A stretch of DNA of 64,000 nucleotides, from assembly GCA_965197415.1 (NCBI GenBank), contig OZ240207.1:992001-1056000 (forward strand), written 5' to 3'. Positions 42,231-49,149 of this stretch are shown one piece after another. The notes below the pieces were generated by a model, which saw nothing but the letters and a program-made list of their open reading frames with translations, searched no databases and was not told where the DNA came from. The translations under genes and the position numbers were made by a program. This DNA is from DAOUJI01 sp965197415. GTDB lineage: Bacteria > Chloroflexota > Dehalococcoidia > Lucifugimonadales > JAGWBF01. Numbering within the stretch: position 1 is the stretch's first letter; each line of letters opens with the position of its first letter.

Positions 42231-43124
42231 ATGTTCAACAAGAACGGAAACAACAACGGAAACGGGAGCGCGAACGGCGTCCACAAGGACACCGCCGTCG
42301 TCGCCAGGAACGGCAGCGGGCACAGGTCCGACGCCGCCAATCTCAGCGAGCACGACCCCGCATCGAGTGCGGGGCTGGCCCTGCTCTGGGACGGACTCTC
42401 GCCCGCCGTCAGTCAGGCGCTCGGACAGCCCCTCGACCCGGCGCTGGCCTCCCAGCGCAAGGGACGCGCCGGGCGCAGCTACGACTACCTCGAAGGCCAC
42501 GTCGTCATAGAGCAGGCCAACCGCATCTTCGGCTACGGCGGGTGGGGCTACGAACTGGCCGGCGACGTCACCCTACGCCAGATCGAGACGGTCGACACCC
42601 AGACCGGCGAGGTGAAGGTCGCGTCCGCCTACAGCGCCCCGGTGCGGGTCACCGTCGCGGGCGCGCTGCCCCGCACCGACATCGGCGTCCACCCCGTGGC
42701 CGAGGACACCCTTGACGGACACGACACGGCCCTGAAGGGCGCCGTGACGGACGGCATGAAGCGGGCGTTCAGGAGCTTCGGCGTCCAGTTCGGCAACGGG
42801 TTCTACGGCGACCAGCCGCAGGTCGGCAACTCGCCGCAACCGCAGCGCGTCCCCGCACAGACCAACGGCAACTCCGGTCAGGCACAGGCCAGCCGCCCCA
42901 CCCGGCAGGCGCAGGGCGGGCGCAGCGAGTCCCAGATCGAAAAGCTGCGGAAGCGGCTCATCGAGATCGCCGCCGAGCAGGGCCTCGACGAGGACCAAGT
43001 GCGGACGGCCGTCACGGACCGGACGGGCAAGAGCCTCGACGACCTGGACGGCACCGAGCTTGGCCCGCTGGTGGAGGCCGCCGCCAACAAGCTGCGGCAG
43101 ATGCAACAGGCCCAGGCCGCCTAA
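42231..43124 (+). CDS. Rad52/Rad22-type single-strand annealing protein
   Basis: A 297-aa protein of the Rad52/Rad22 fold. After a Gly/Asn-rich N-terminus it shows the family block: KGRAGRSYDYLEGHVVIEQAN, FGYGGWGYEL, then VTVAGALPRTDIG and DTALKGAVTDGMKRAFRSFGVQFGNGFYG. The C-terminal 100 residues are a flexible Gln/Pro/Asn linker and a helical domain (RSESQIEKLRKRLIEIAA). It anneals single strands, and with SSB and the nuclease downstream it forms a recombination set common on conjugative elements and phages. GAAGGAG precedes the ATG. Confidence 0.88.
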   Translation: MFNKNGNNNGNGSANGVHKDTAVVARNGSGHRSDAANLSEHDPASSAGLALLWDGLSPAVSQALGQPLDPALASQRKGRAGRSYDYLEGHVVIEQANRIFGYGGWGYELAGDVTLRQIETVDTQTGEVKVASAYSAPVRVTVAGALPRTDIGVHPVAEDTLDGHDTALKGAVTDGMKRAFRSFGVQFGNGFYGDQPQVGNSPQPQRVPAQTNGNSGQAQASRPTRQAQGGRSESQIEKLRKRLIEIAAEQGLDEDQVRTAVTDRTGKSLDDLDGTELGPLVEAAANKLRQMQQAQAA

Positions 43125-43152
43125 GCCTGCCGGTCCATCGGGTTCGCAATCC

Positions 43153-43187
43153 AGCGGGGTCGTCTCTCACTTGGGGGCGGCCCCGCT
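43153..43187 (+). repeat. Intergenic hairpin, family member 2
   Basis: AGCGGGG pairs perfectly with CCCCGCT, with inner GTCTC/GGGGGC. It lies 32 bases before the next start codon. Confidence 0.7.
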
Positions 43188-43218
43188 CCTTCATTACAGG
43201 ACAAGGAAGCTACGAGCC

Positions 43219-43725
43219 ATGACAACGACTGAGACCTTGGTAAGCACACCCTGGGGCTGGACACACGACATCGAGGAGCTGGCCGAGGGCGTCTGGCGAG
43301 TCTGGACGCCCAGCCACGGCGGGCTGAAGCTCAGCCGGGAACGGTGGAACGAGCTTCCCGCCGAACTGCGGGACGCCATGTTCACACAGACCTTCGCCGA
43401 GGAGGACTGCGAGGAGCCAATCGTCAGGACGCTGCTCGGCCTGGGCGACGACAACGAGAGGGAGATGGCGCTGAAGGTCGCGGGCTACTTCGACCGCTAC
43501 GCTCCGGCCCTCCCCTACCTCCGCGACTGCCCGCCCGGCGTCCACTACCACGCCATCGCCTACCGGGGCGGTTTCGGGGTGAACCCCTTCGGGCGGTTCG
43601 ACACCCGCATTGAGGCCGAGTCCTTCGTGGGCGACGCCGAGATGGTGCGGGCCTACGGGAAGCTGAAGGCCGTCGAGTGCAGCCGGACGCTCCCGCTCTG
43701 CCGGGCGGACGGAGGCAGGCCATGA
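43219..43725 (+). CDS. Hypothetical protein
   Basis: A 168-aa soluble protein with no recognised family. It has aromatic N-terminal segments (TPWGWTHDIEEL, GVWRVWTPSHGG) and a VHYHAIAYRGGFGVNPFGRFD stretch. Its stop overlaps the next gene (ATGA), so the two are coupled. AAGGAAG lies about nine bases upstream. Confidence 0.6.
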   Translation: MTTTETLVSTPWGWTHDIEELAEGVWRVWTPSHGGLKLSRERWNELPAELRDAMFTQTFAEEDCEEPIVRTLLGLGDDNEREMALKVAGYFDRYAPALPYLRDCPPGVHYHAIAYRGGFGVNPFGRFDTRIEAESFVGDAEMVRAYGKLKAVECSRTLPLCRADGGRP

Positions 43726-44138
43726 CTGCGACGACACGGCCAAGGCCCCGCACCCTGCCCAGCACAACGACCAAGCTCCAGACGGAGATGGGGAACCTCT
43801 ACGTGACCGTCTCGACGGACGAGGACGGAGAGCCCTTCGAGGTCTTCGGCTGGCTGGGGAAGGGAGGCAGCTTCCAGCACGGCGTCACCGAGCTGGCCTG
43901 CCGGTTGATCTCCCTGCACCTGCGGCGCGGGACTCCCCTGGAGGAAATCATCGACCAGTGCCGGGGGATTCAGGAGATGCAGCCCTTCTTCAACACGATG
44001 CCCGACGGCAAGAGCGTGGCGATCCTCGGACTCGGCGACGGGATAGCGCACATCCTCAAGGCCCATCTCAGGGCCAGGGAGGAGCGAGAGGCGGAGACGG
44101 CGCAAGAGCCGGCGATTGAGATGAAAGCGGCCGCATGA
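43722..44138 (+). CDS. TSCPD-domain protein
   Basis: A 138-aa protein that corresponds to the TSCPD domain at the C-terminus of class II ribonucleotide reductases: KLQTEMGNLYVTVSTDEDG, FEVFGWLGKGGSF, GVTELACRLISLHLRRG, and EEIIDQCRGI. The usual Thr-Ser-Cys-Pro-Asp-style Cys cluster is only partly kept. It stands alone, without a reductase, so its role is unknown; it may regulate nucleotide reduction for element replication. Confidence 0.8.
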   Translation: MTATTRPRPRTLPSTTTKLQTEMGNLYVTVSTDEDGEPFEVFGWLGKGGSFQHGVTELACRLISLHLRRGTPLEEIIDQCRGIQEMQPFFNTMPDGKSVAILGLGDGIAHILKAHLRAREEREAETAQEPAIEMKAAA

Positions 44139-44160
44139 ACGGCCAGGACACCAGCATCGA

Positions 44161-44193
44161 GGCGGGGCTGTCTCCTTCGGGGGCGGCCCCGCT
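44161..44193 (+). repeat. Intergenic hairpin, family member 3
   Basis: GGCGGGG pairs with CCCCGCT, with inner GTCTCC/GGGGGC. It lies 28 bases before the next start codon. Confidence 0.7.
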
Positions 44194-44221
44194 TCTCACT
44201 TACAGGAAGGAGGCGACGACG

Positions 44222-45322
44222 ATGGTAACGACGACTACTGACAGGGCGGAGGTCTTCTCTCGCCCTGCGGCGCGGTTCGACGACGACGGCAACCTGGAGG
44301 TGCGGGCATCGTCAGCCCTGGGCTGCCGCCGCGCCCTCTGGTACGCCGCGACGGGCTACGAGGCCACGAATCCCCCCAGCGAGTCCTCGCTGACGGCGAT
44401 GGAGGCGGGCAACGCCCTGGAGCCGGTGGTGGTGCGGGCGATGGAGCGGGCGGGCTGGAAGGTCGATGCCCCCGACCCCCAGGACCCGAAGCAGGTAGCG
44501 GTGCGGGTAGGCCCTAATCTGCTGGTCACCGGACACCCGGACGGCACGGTGCGGATGCCCGTGCCTGAAGGCGAGGCGTCGCCGCCGCAGCTCTTCCTCT
44601 TCGAGGGAGAGACGCAGGGACCCGCCTACGGCGACCCCATGGTCGTCGAGATCAAGACGCGGGGGCCGGAGGCGTTCAAGCGCTGGCAGACGCTGGGAGC
44701 GGAGCGCAGCCACCCGGCGGCGGTGGCCCAGGCCGCCTTCTACTCGCTCGGCGAGTTCGGCGACCTGCGGGACGCGGTCATCGCCACGATGGACACGGGG
44801 GCTCGCACCTGGGACTGGGAGCGGATTCCCGCCCACCGGCTGGAGAGGGCCTTGCGGGACGCCAGCGAGTGGCTGGGCGAGCTGGCGGCGCACCACGTCC
44901 AGAACGGGCCGGACCCCGACGCGCTGCCGGAGCGGGACTTCTCCGCGACCAGCTGGCAGTGCCGAAGCTGCCCCTTCTTGGCGGTCTGCCTGCCGGGAGC
45001 GGCGGAAACGAGCGAAGAGACGGAGACCGAAGAAAAGGAGGTGAGCGACGAAGAGGCACGGGACGCGGTGGCGGCCTACGCAGAGGCTCAGGAATCCATC
45101 AAGGAGCCGGAGAAGGCCAAGCGCACAGCGCTGGACACCCTGAAGGCGTGGATGCGCCGGCAGGGTGACTCGAAAGCGACGGTGGGGGGCCGGACGGTCA
45201 CCCTTGTCAGCTCCACCAGGTACTCGGTGAACCACCGCAGGCTGAACGAGGCGCTCGACCCGGAGGTCCGGGCCGAGATCGTCACCGAGAGCGAGTCGGA
45301 GTACGTGCGGGTGAACACCTAG
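44222..45322 (+). CDS. PD-(D/E)XK nuclease with C-terminal Cys cluster
   Basis: A 366-aa protein with the PD-(D/E)XK core: GHPDGTV followed by VVEIKTRG, plus an early Cys (LGCRRALWYAATG) and a later CRSCPFLAVC cluster, as in Cas4/AddB-type nucleases that bind an iron-sulfur cluster. The C-terminal part has a helical segment and RYSVNHRRLNEAL. It probably resects DNA ends for the Rad52-like annealing protein. AAGGAGG precedes the ATG. Confidence 0.85.
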   Translation: MVTTTTDRAEVFSRPAARFDDDGNLEVRASSALGCRRALWYAATGYEATNPPSESSLTAMEAGNALEPVVVRAMERAGWKVDAPDPQDPKQVAVRVGPNLLVTGHPDGTVRMPVPEGEASPPQLFLFEGETQGPAYGDPMVVEIKTRGPEAFKRWQTLGAERSHPAAVAQAAFYSLGEFGDLRDAVIATMDTGARTWDWERIPAHRLERALRDASEWLGELAAHHVQNGPDPDALPERDFSATSWQCRSCPFLAVCLPGAAETSEETETEEKEVSDEEARDAVAAYAEAQESIKEPEKAKRTALDTLKAWMRRQGDSKATVGGRTVTLVSSTRYSVNHRRLNEALDPEVRAEIVTESESEYVRVNT

Positions 45323-45347
45323 ACGCTTCCCCTGTTGGGAGCGCAGG

Positions 45348-45386
45348 ACGGGGCCGTCTTCCCCCTATCGGGGAGTCGGCCCCGCT
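45348..45386 (+). repeat. Intergenic hairpin, family member 4
   Basis: GACGGGGCCG pairs with CGGCCCCG, with inner TCTTCCCC/GGGGA. It lies 56 bases before ssb. Confidence 0.7.
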
Positions 45387-45441
45387 CTCATTCAAGACGG
45401 GCGCGGCAAGACCGCGCTACTTCACACACAAGGAGAATCAC

Positions 45442-45825
45442 ATGTCACGCACCATCAACAAAGTCGAGCTTCTGGGCAGGGTCGGGACCGACCCCGAGAT
45501 GCGCTACACGCCGAACGGCACCGCCGTCACCAAGCTGCGGCTGGCGACCGACCGGCCCCGCTCCAACGGGGAGACGGAGACGGACTGGCACGACGTAACG
45601 TGCTGGGCCGGGCTCGCCGAGGCCGTGAACCAGTACGTTGGCAAGGGCCAGCGCATCTACCTCTCCGGCCGCCTCGTCCAGAACAGCTGGGAGGGCGACG
45701 ACGGCCAGCGCCGCCACCGCACCGAGATTCACGCCTCCGAGGTCGTGTTCCTCGACTCCAAGGGCGGGAACGGCAACGGCGACGCCTCGGACATCGAGGA
45801 GCCGGTCGGCGCCTCTCCCTTCTAG
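45442..45825 (+). CDS. ssb: Single-stranded DNA-binding protein
   Basis: A 127-aa OB-fold SSB: NKVELLGRVGTDPEMRYTPNGT, LATDRPR, and VGKGQRIYLSGRL, with an acidic tail ending in EEPVGASPF, close to the canonical acidic-PF end that recruits partner proteins. AAGGAGAATC precedes the ATG. It is a second, element-borne SSB. It would protect the transferred strand and load Rad52 or the primase. Confidence 0.95.
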   Translation: MSRTINKVELLGRVGTDPEMRYTPNGTAVTKLRLATDRPRSNGETETDWHDVTCWAGLAEAVNQYVGKGQRIYLSGRLVQNSWEGDDGQRRHRTEIHASEVVFLDSKGGNGNGDASDIEEPVGASPF

Positions 45826-45866
45826 TCTCACAACCGAATAGCGACGCCCTCCTGAAGGGCGCAACC

Positions 45867-45901
45867 ACGGGGCCGTCTCCCTCTACAGGGGTCGGCCCCG
45901 C
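45867..45901 (+). repeat. Intergenic hairpin, family member 5
   Basis: ACGGGGCCG pairs with CGGCCCCG, with inner TCTCCC/AGGGG. It lies 34 bases before the radC-like gene. Confidence 0.7.
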
Positions 45902-45934
45902 TGTCTGTCCTAACCGATAACGAAGGAGACCGAC

Positions 45935-46444
45935 ATGACCAGGAAGAAGACCCTCACCAAGGACGCTGTTCTGCTGAACGCGCTCCGCATCAACCTGAGC
46001 CTGCTGGGGGAGTTGGCGGTCCGCTACGACGTGGAGACCAGGCCGGAAGGCCCGGATGACCCGCCCGCCATCAACTGCCCGGAAGACGTGCGCAGGCTGT
46101 TGGGGCCGGAGATGTCCGGCTTGGCCCAGGAGCAGCTTCGGGTGCTGCTCCTGAACACCAAGAACCTGGTAGTCGGCCAGAGGGTCGTCTACCAGGGCAA
46201 CGTCAACTCCTCGATGATCAGGCCCGCCGAGGTGCTGCGCCCCGCCGTCATGGAGGCCGTCCCCAGCATCATCATCAGCCACAACCACCCTTCCACGGAC
46301 CCCACGCCCAGCCCGGAGGACGCGGCCATCACCAGGGAGATTGCCCAGGCGGGCAAGCTGCTGGGCATCGAGCTGCTGGACCACGTGGTCATCGGCGGTG
46401 AGCGGTTCGTCAGCCTCAAGGAGCGGGGCCTGATGTCCTGCTGA
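45935..46444 (+). CDS. radC: RadC-type JAMM/MPN domain protein
   Basis: A 169-aa protein with the RadC MPN domain: RVLLLNTKNLVVGQ, NSSMIRPAEVLRPAV, and SHNHPSTDPTPSPED, the full HxH-x7-S-xx-D metal motif, then DHVVIGGERFVSLKERGL. Only the MPN part with a short N-terminus is present, without the full helical domain of chromosomal RadC. These are common on mobile elements; function is not settled. AAGGAG precedes the ATG. Confidence 0.88.
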   Translation: MTRKKTLTKDAVLLNALRINLSLLGELAVRYDVETRPEGPDDPPAINCPEDVRRLLGPEMSGLAQEQLRVLLLNTKNLVVGQRVVYQGNVNSSMIRPAEVLRPAVMEAVPSIIISHNHPSTDPTPSPEDAAITREIAQAGKLLGIELLDHVVIGGERFVSLKERGLMSC

Positions 46445-46454
46445 GGCTCCACGA

Positions 46455-46502
46455 CCGGGCGGCGTGCGCCGTCCGGCCCTCACGCGGGGGCACTCCCCGC
46501 GC
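46455..46502 (+). repeat. Pair of intergenic hairpins (distant relatives of the family)
   Basis: CCGGGCGGCG pairs with CGCCGTCCGG, then GCGGGG pairs with CCCCGC around CACT. They sit between the radC-like gene and the next gene and have weaker similarity to the main hairpin family. Confidence 0.5.
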
Positions 46503-46535
46503 ATCGCTCTCAATCCACACGCAAGGAGGTCGCAA

Positions 46536-47168
46536 ATGCTCGCGACTCACACCATCGACCCCGAAGACCTGTTCACCATAAGCGCCGGGGGGTTCTCGGC
46601 CACCGCCGACGCCTTCGCCCGAGACGACCGGACGGACGGCCTCTGGTTCGTCTCGATGGTCGGCTCCCAGACGGCGCTCAAGGCGATCTGGGCGTCGCTC
46701 CTCAAGCAGCCCCCGGACGTAGCCCACATCATCAAGGGCGCGGACGGGATGGCCCTCAGCGGCGGCTACCAGCGGTGCGTGATTCCCCACGAAACCATCG
46801 GCACCTGGACGACCAAGATCGCCCGGCTGTCGGCGACCGGGGGATGGCACGCCCTCGTGTATACGAAGACGGCGGAGTTCGGCTACGAGAAGGACTCCTT
46901 CCTCCTGCTGGCTCAGTCGGAGGAGGAGGCCCCGGCGCTGCATCACCGGTTCCTGGACAAGCGCAGCCCGCTCCCCCTCCACGGCTCCTGGGCCGGCTGG
47001 CTCTGGCAGCGGGGCATCGAGGAGGAGGAGATAGTCCCCCTGCAATCGGTTGGCGTCTCGGCCTACCGGTGCTCTCCCAAGGCCCAGAAGCTGCGCGAAG
47101 ACCTGTCCGAGGCCGTGGCGTCGGGAAGGCTCACCCTGCCCAAGGAGCAGGAGGCCGCCGATGGATAG
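46536..47168 (+). CDS. Hypothetical protein
   Basis: A 210-aa soluble protein with no recognised family. It starts ATHTIDPEDLFTISAGG and has patches such as FVSMVGSQTALKAIWASLL and LHGSWAGWLWQRGIEEEEI. AAGGAGG precedes the ATG. Its end overlaps the next gene by eight bases, so the two are coupled. This kind of alpha/beta composition is common in accessory proteins of conjugative elements. Confidence 0.6.
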   Translation: MLATHTIDPEDLFTISAGGFSATADAFARDDRTDGLWFVSMVGSQTALKAIWASLLKQPPDVAHIIKGADGMALSGGYQRCVIPHETIGTWTTKIARLSATGGWHALVYTKTAEFGYEKDSFLLLAQSEEEAPALHHRFLDKRSPLPLHGSWAGWLWQRGIEEEEIVPLQSVGVSAYRCSPKAQKLREDLSEAVASGRLTLPKEQEAADG

Positions 47169-47568
47169 GATGCTGAAGCGGGCCAAGCGCAACAACAAGC
47201 GGCGCGGCCAGCGCAACCACGGGGCCTGGCATCGGTTCTCCCTGGACGGGAAGACCTGCCGCTACTGCGAGCACGACGGATCGAAGCACCTGTGCCGGTC
47301 GGGACAGCCCCACTTCTACCGGCCCGCCACGGAAGCGGAGAAGCGGGACCCCACGGTCCAGCTCTACCGCCACACACTGCCGGACGGCGGCTCGATGCTG
47401 GTGCGGCGGATGACCGTCGCCAACCACGCCGAGCTCATCACCGCCTTCTGTACGGCGTGCGCCGAGAGCATCGGGACGCACCAGGTGCTCTGCTACCAGC
47501 GCAACGTGGCAATCGGAGAGGTGGTCGGCATCGACACTCGCCACAAGGACCTGGCAATCGCCGCCTGA
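47161..47568 (+). CDS. Small Cys/His-rich basic protein
   Basis: A 135-aa protein. A very basic N-terminus (MLKRAKRNNKRRGQRNH) precedes a Cys/His cluster (CRYCEHDGSKHLCRS) and a later C-x2-C (CTACAES), so it probably binds zinc and nucleic acid. Overlaps the preceding gene by eight bases. No family is named. Confidence 0.6.
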   Translation: MDRMLKRAKRNNKRRGQRNHGAWHRFSLDGKTCRYCEHDGSKHLCRSGQPHFYRPATEAEKRDPTVQLYRHTLPDGGSMLVRRMTVANHAELITAFCTACAESIGTHQVLCYQRNVAIGEVVGIDTRHKDLAIAA

Positions 47569-47593
47569 AGCGGCATGAGAAAGGAGAGACGAC

Positions 47594-48643
47594 ATGAGAC
47601 TAGCTGCACAGGCGAAAGGCGGCTACTACCCGACTCCCGAGCGGGTGGTGGACCTGATCGCCGAGCTGATTCACACCCCCACCGGCTACTACCACCGGGG
47701 CCGGGAGACCATCCGCATCCTCGACCCCTGCTGCGGGGCCGGGGACGCGTTGGAGAGGCTGGCCGAGGGCCTGTCCAGGCCCAACGCCCTTTCCATCGAG
47801 ACCCACGGCGTCGAGCTGCACCGGGACCGGGCGGAGGAGGCCGAGAAGCGGCTCCACCGCATCCTGGCCTCGGACCTCTTCGCCACGTCGATAGCGAACG
47901 GGGCCTTCGGGCTGCTGCTCTTGAACCCTCCCTACGATTTCGATTCGGAAGACAAGCGGACGGAGCACGCCTTCCTGACGCAGACCACGCGCTACCTGGC
48001 CGAGAGCGGCCTGCTGGTCTTCATCGTTCCCCGCCAGCGCCTGGCGGTCTCGGCCCGCTACCTGTCCACCCACTACGGGCGGATGCGGTGCTGGGCCTTC
48101 CCCGACCCGGAGCGGGAGGTCTTCGACCAGGTGGTCCTGATGGGCTACCGCAAGACCGACCCGGTTCCCGACGCCACAGCCGAGAGCATGGTGCTGGAGT
48201 GGGCGGTGGGGGAGCCTGAGCCTTTGCGCTCCCAGCGCAACTCCTACTCCTACCCGGAGTACACCCCCGCCACAACACCGAGCGGCGACATCCTGTTCAC
48301 GACCCGGACGGTCGATCCGGTGGCGGCTGCGGCCGAGGCCAGGCGGTCGGGGCTGTGGGCGAGCACGGAGATAACCGACTCCCTGTGGCCCGCGAGCGAC
48401 AGCCGCACCCGCCCGCTCATGCCGCTGCGACGGGGGCACATGGCGATGCTGGTGGCGGCGGGCTTCCTCAACAACCTGGTCCTCGAAGCCGACGACAGGC
48501 GCATCCTGGTCAAGGGCCGCACCTCGAAGGACATGGTGCTGGTCGAGGACGCTCCGGAGAAGGAGGTCCACCGCGAGAAGCTCAACACGACCGTCGTCGC
48601 CCTGGACCTCGACGACGGGCAGATCGAGGACATCGCAGCGTAG
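47594..48643 (+). CDS. N6-adenine DNA methyltransferase-like (DUF6094-type)
   Basis: A 349-aa Rossmann-fold methyltransferase. SAM-binding motif I ILDPCCGAGDALERLA near residue 40 and the catalytic NPPY in LLLNPPYDFDSED near residue 115 mark an adenine N6-type enzyme. The C-terminal 120 residues are family-specific. No linked restriction gene is seen, so it is likely a solitary enzyme that protects or marks element DNA. AAAGGAGAG precedes the ATG. Confidence 0.85.
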   Translation: MRLAAQAKGGYYPTPERVVDLIAELIHTPTGYYHRGRETIRILDPCCGAGDALERLAEGLSRPNALSIETHGVELHRDRAEEAEKRLHRILASDLFATSIANGAFGLLLLNPPYDFDSEDKRTEHAFLTQTTRYLAESGLLVFIVPRQRLAVSARYLSTHYGRMRCWAFPDPEREVFDQVVLMGYRKTDPVPDATAESMVLEWAVGEPEPLRSQRNSYSYPEYTPATTPSGDILFTTRTVDPVAAAAEARRSGLWASTEITDSLWPASDSRTRPLMPLRRGHMAMLVAAGFLNNLVLEADDRRILVKGRTSKDMVLVEDAPEKEVHREKLNTTVVALDLDDGQIEDIAA

Positions 48644-48669
48644 ACGGCTCACCCGTAGCCGCACTCACG

Positions 48670-48702
48670 AGGCCCCGTTGGTCCCTCTGGACTGCGGGGC
48701 CT
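48670..48702 (+). repeat. Intergenic hairpin, family member 6
   Basis: AGGCCCCG pairs with CGGGGCCT around GGTCC/GGAC. It lies before the small CxxC protein gene. The 25 bases upstream (GACGGCTC to GCACTCACGAGGCCC) are repeated before the next hairpin at 48995. Confidence 0.6.
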
Positions 48703-48759
48703 TCGCTCTATCGGAACGATTCCCGACAACCCTCATACAAGGAAGGAGAGACAAGGAAG

Positions 48760-48969
48760 ATGCAGACAGCCATGACGCTCGAAGCCTGCTCGCGGTGCGG
48801 GCAGCCCATCGCCCCCGGCGAACCGGCCATGCAGACCGCCTTGGTGGACATAGACGACCACGGCAGGGCCGTGTCCTCCCCGGTGAAGACATACCACCTG
48901 ACGGGACGCTGCTACGACGAGTACAGGGCCGCCGAGACCGCCCGCAGGGAGGCCCTGAAAGCCGCATAG
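48760..48969 (+). CDS. Small CxxC protein
   Basis: A 69-aa protein with CSRCGQPIAPGEPA at the N-terminus and a later His/Cys pair (YHLTGRCYDEY), giving a likely zinc site of the treble-clef or PARP-like finger type. GGAAGGAGAG and AAGGAAG precede the ATG. Unknown role; it lies directly before the helicase gene. Confidence 0.65.
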   Translation: MQTAMTLEACSRCGQPIAPGEPAMQTALVDIDDHGRAVSSPVKTYHLTGRCYDEYRAAETARREALKAA

Positions 48970-48994
48970 ACGGCTCGCACCGAGCCGCACTCAC

Positions 48995-49018
48995 GAGGCC
49001 CGCCGACGGCGCGGGTCT
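48995..49018 (+). repeat. Intergenic hairpin, family member 7
   Basis: GAGGCCCGC pairs with GCGCGGGTCTC (one bulge) around CGACG. It shares the upstream sequence GCACTCACGAGGCCC with member 6. Confidence 0.55.
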
Positions 49019-49149
49019 CGCACGTTCAATCAACCGCCTGGGGACGTTTCCGGGGACCCGCGACACGCAAACGTCCCCACCGGGGGCGTGGTGCGTCTGG
49101 GTTCCCGGCGTCGTCCTCCGGCCCACCACGGAAAAGGAGGACGATTCAC

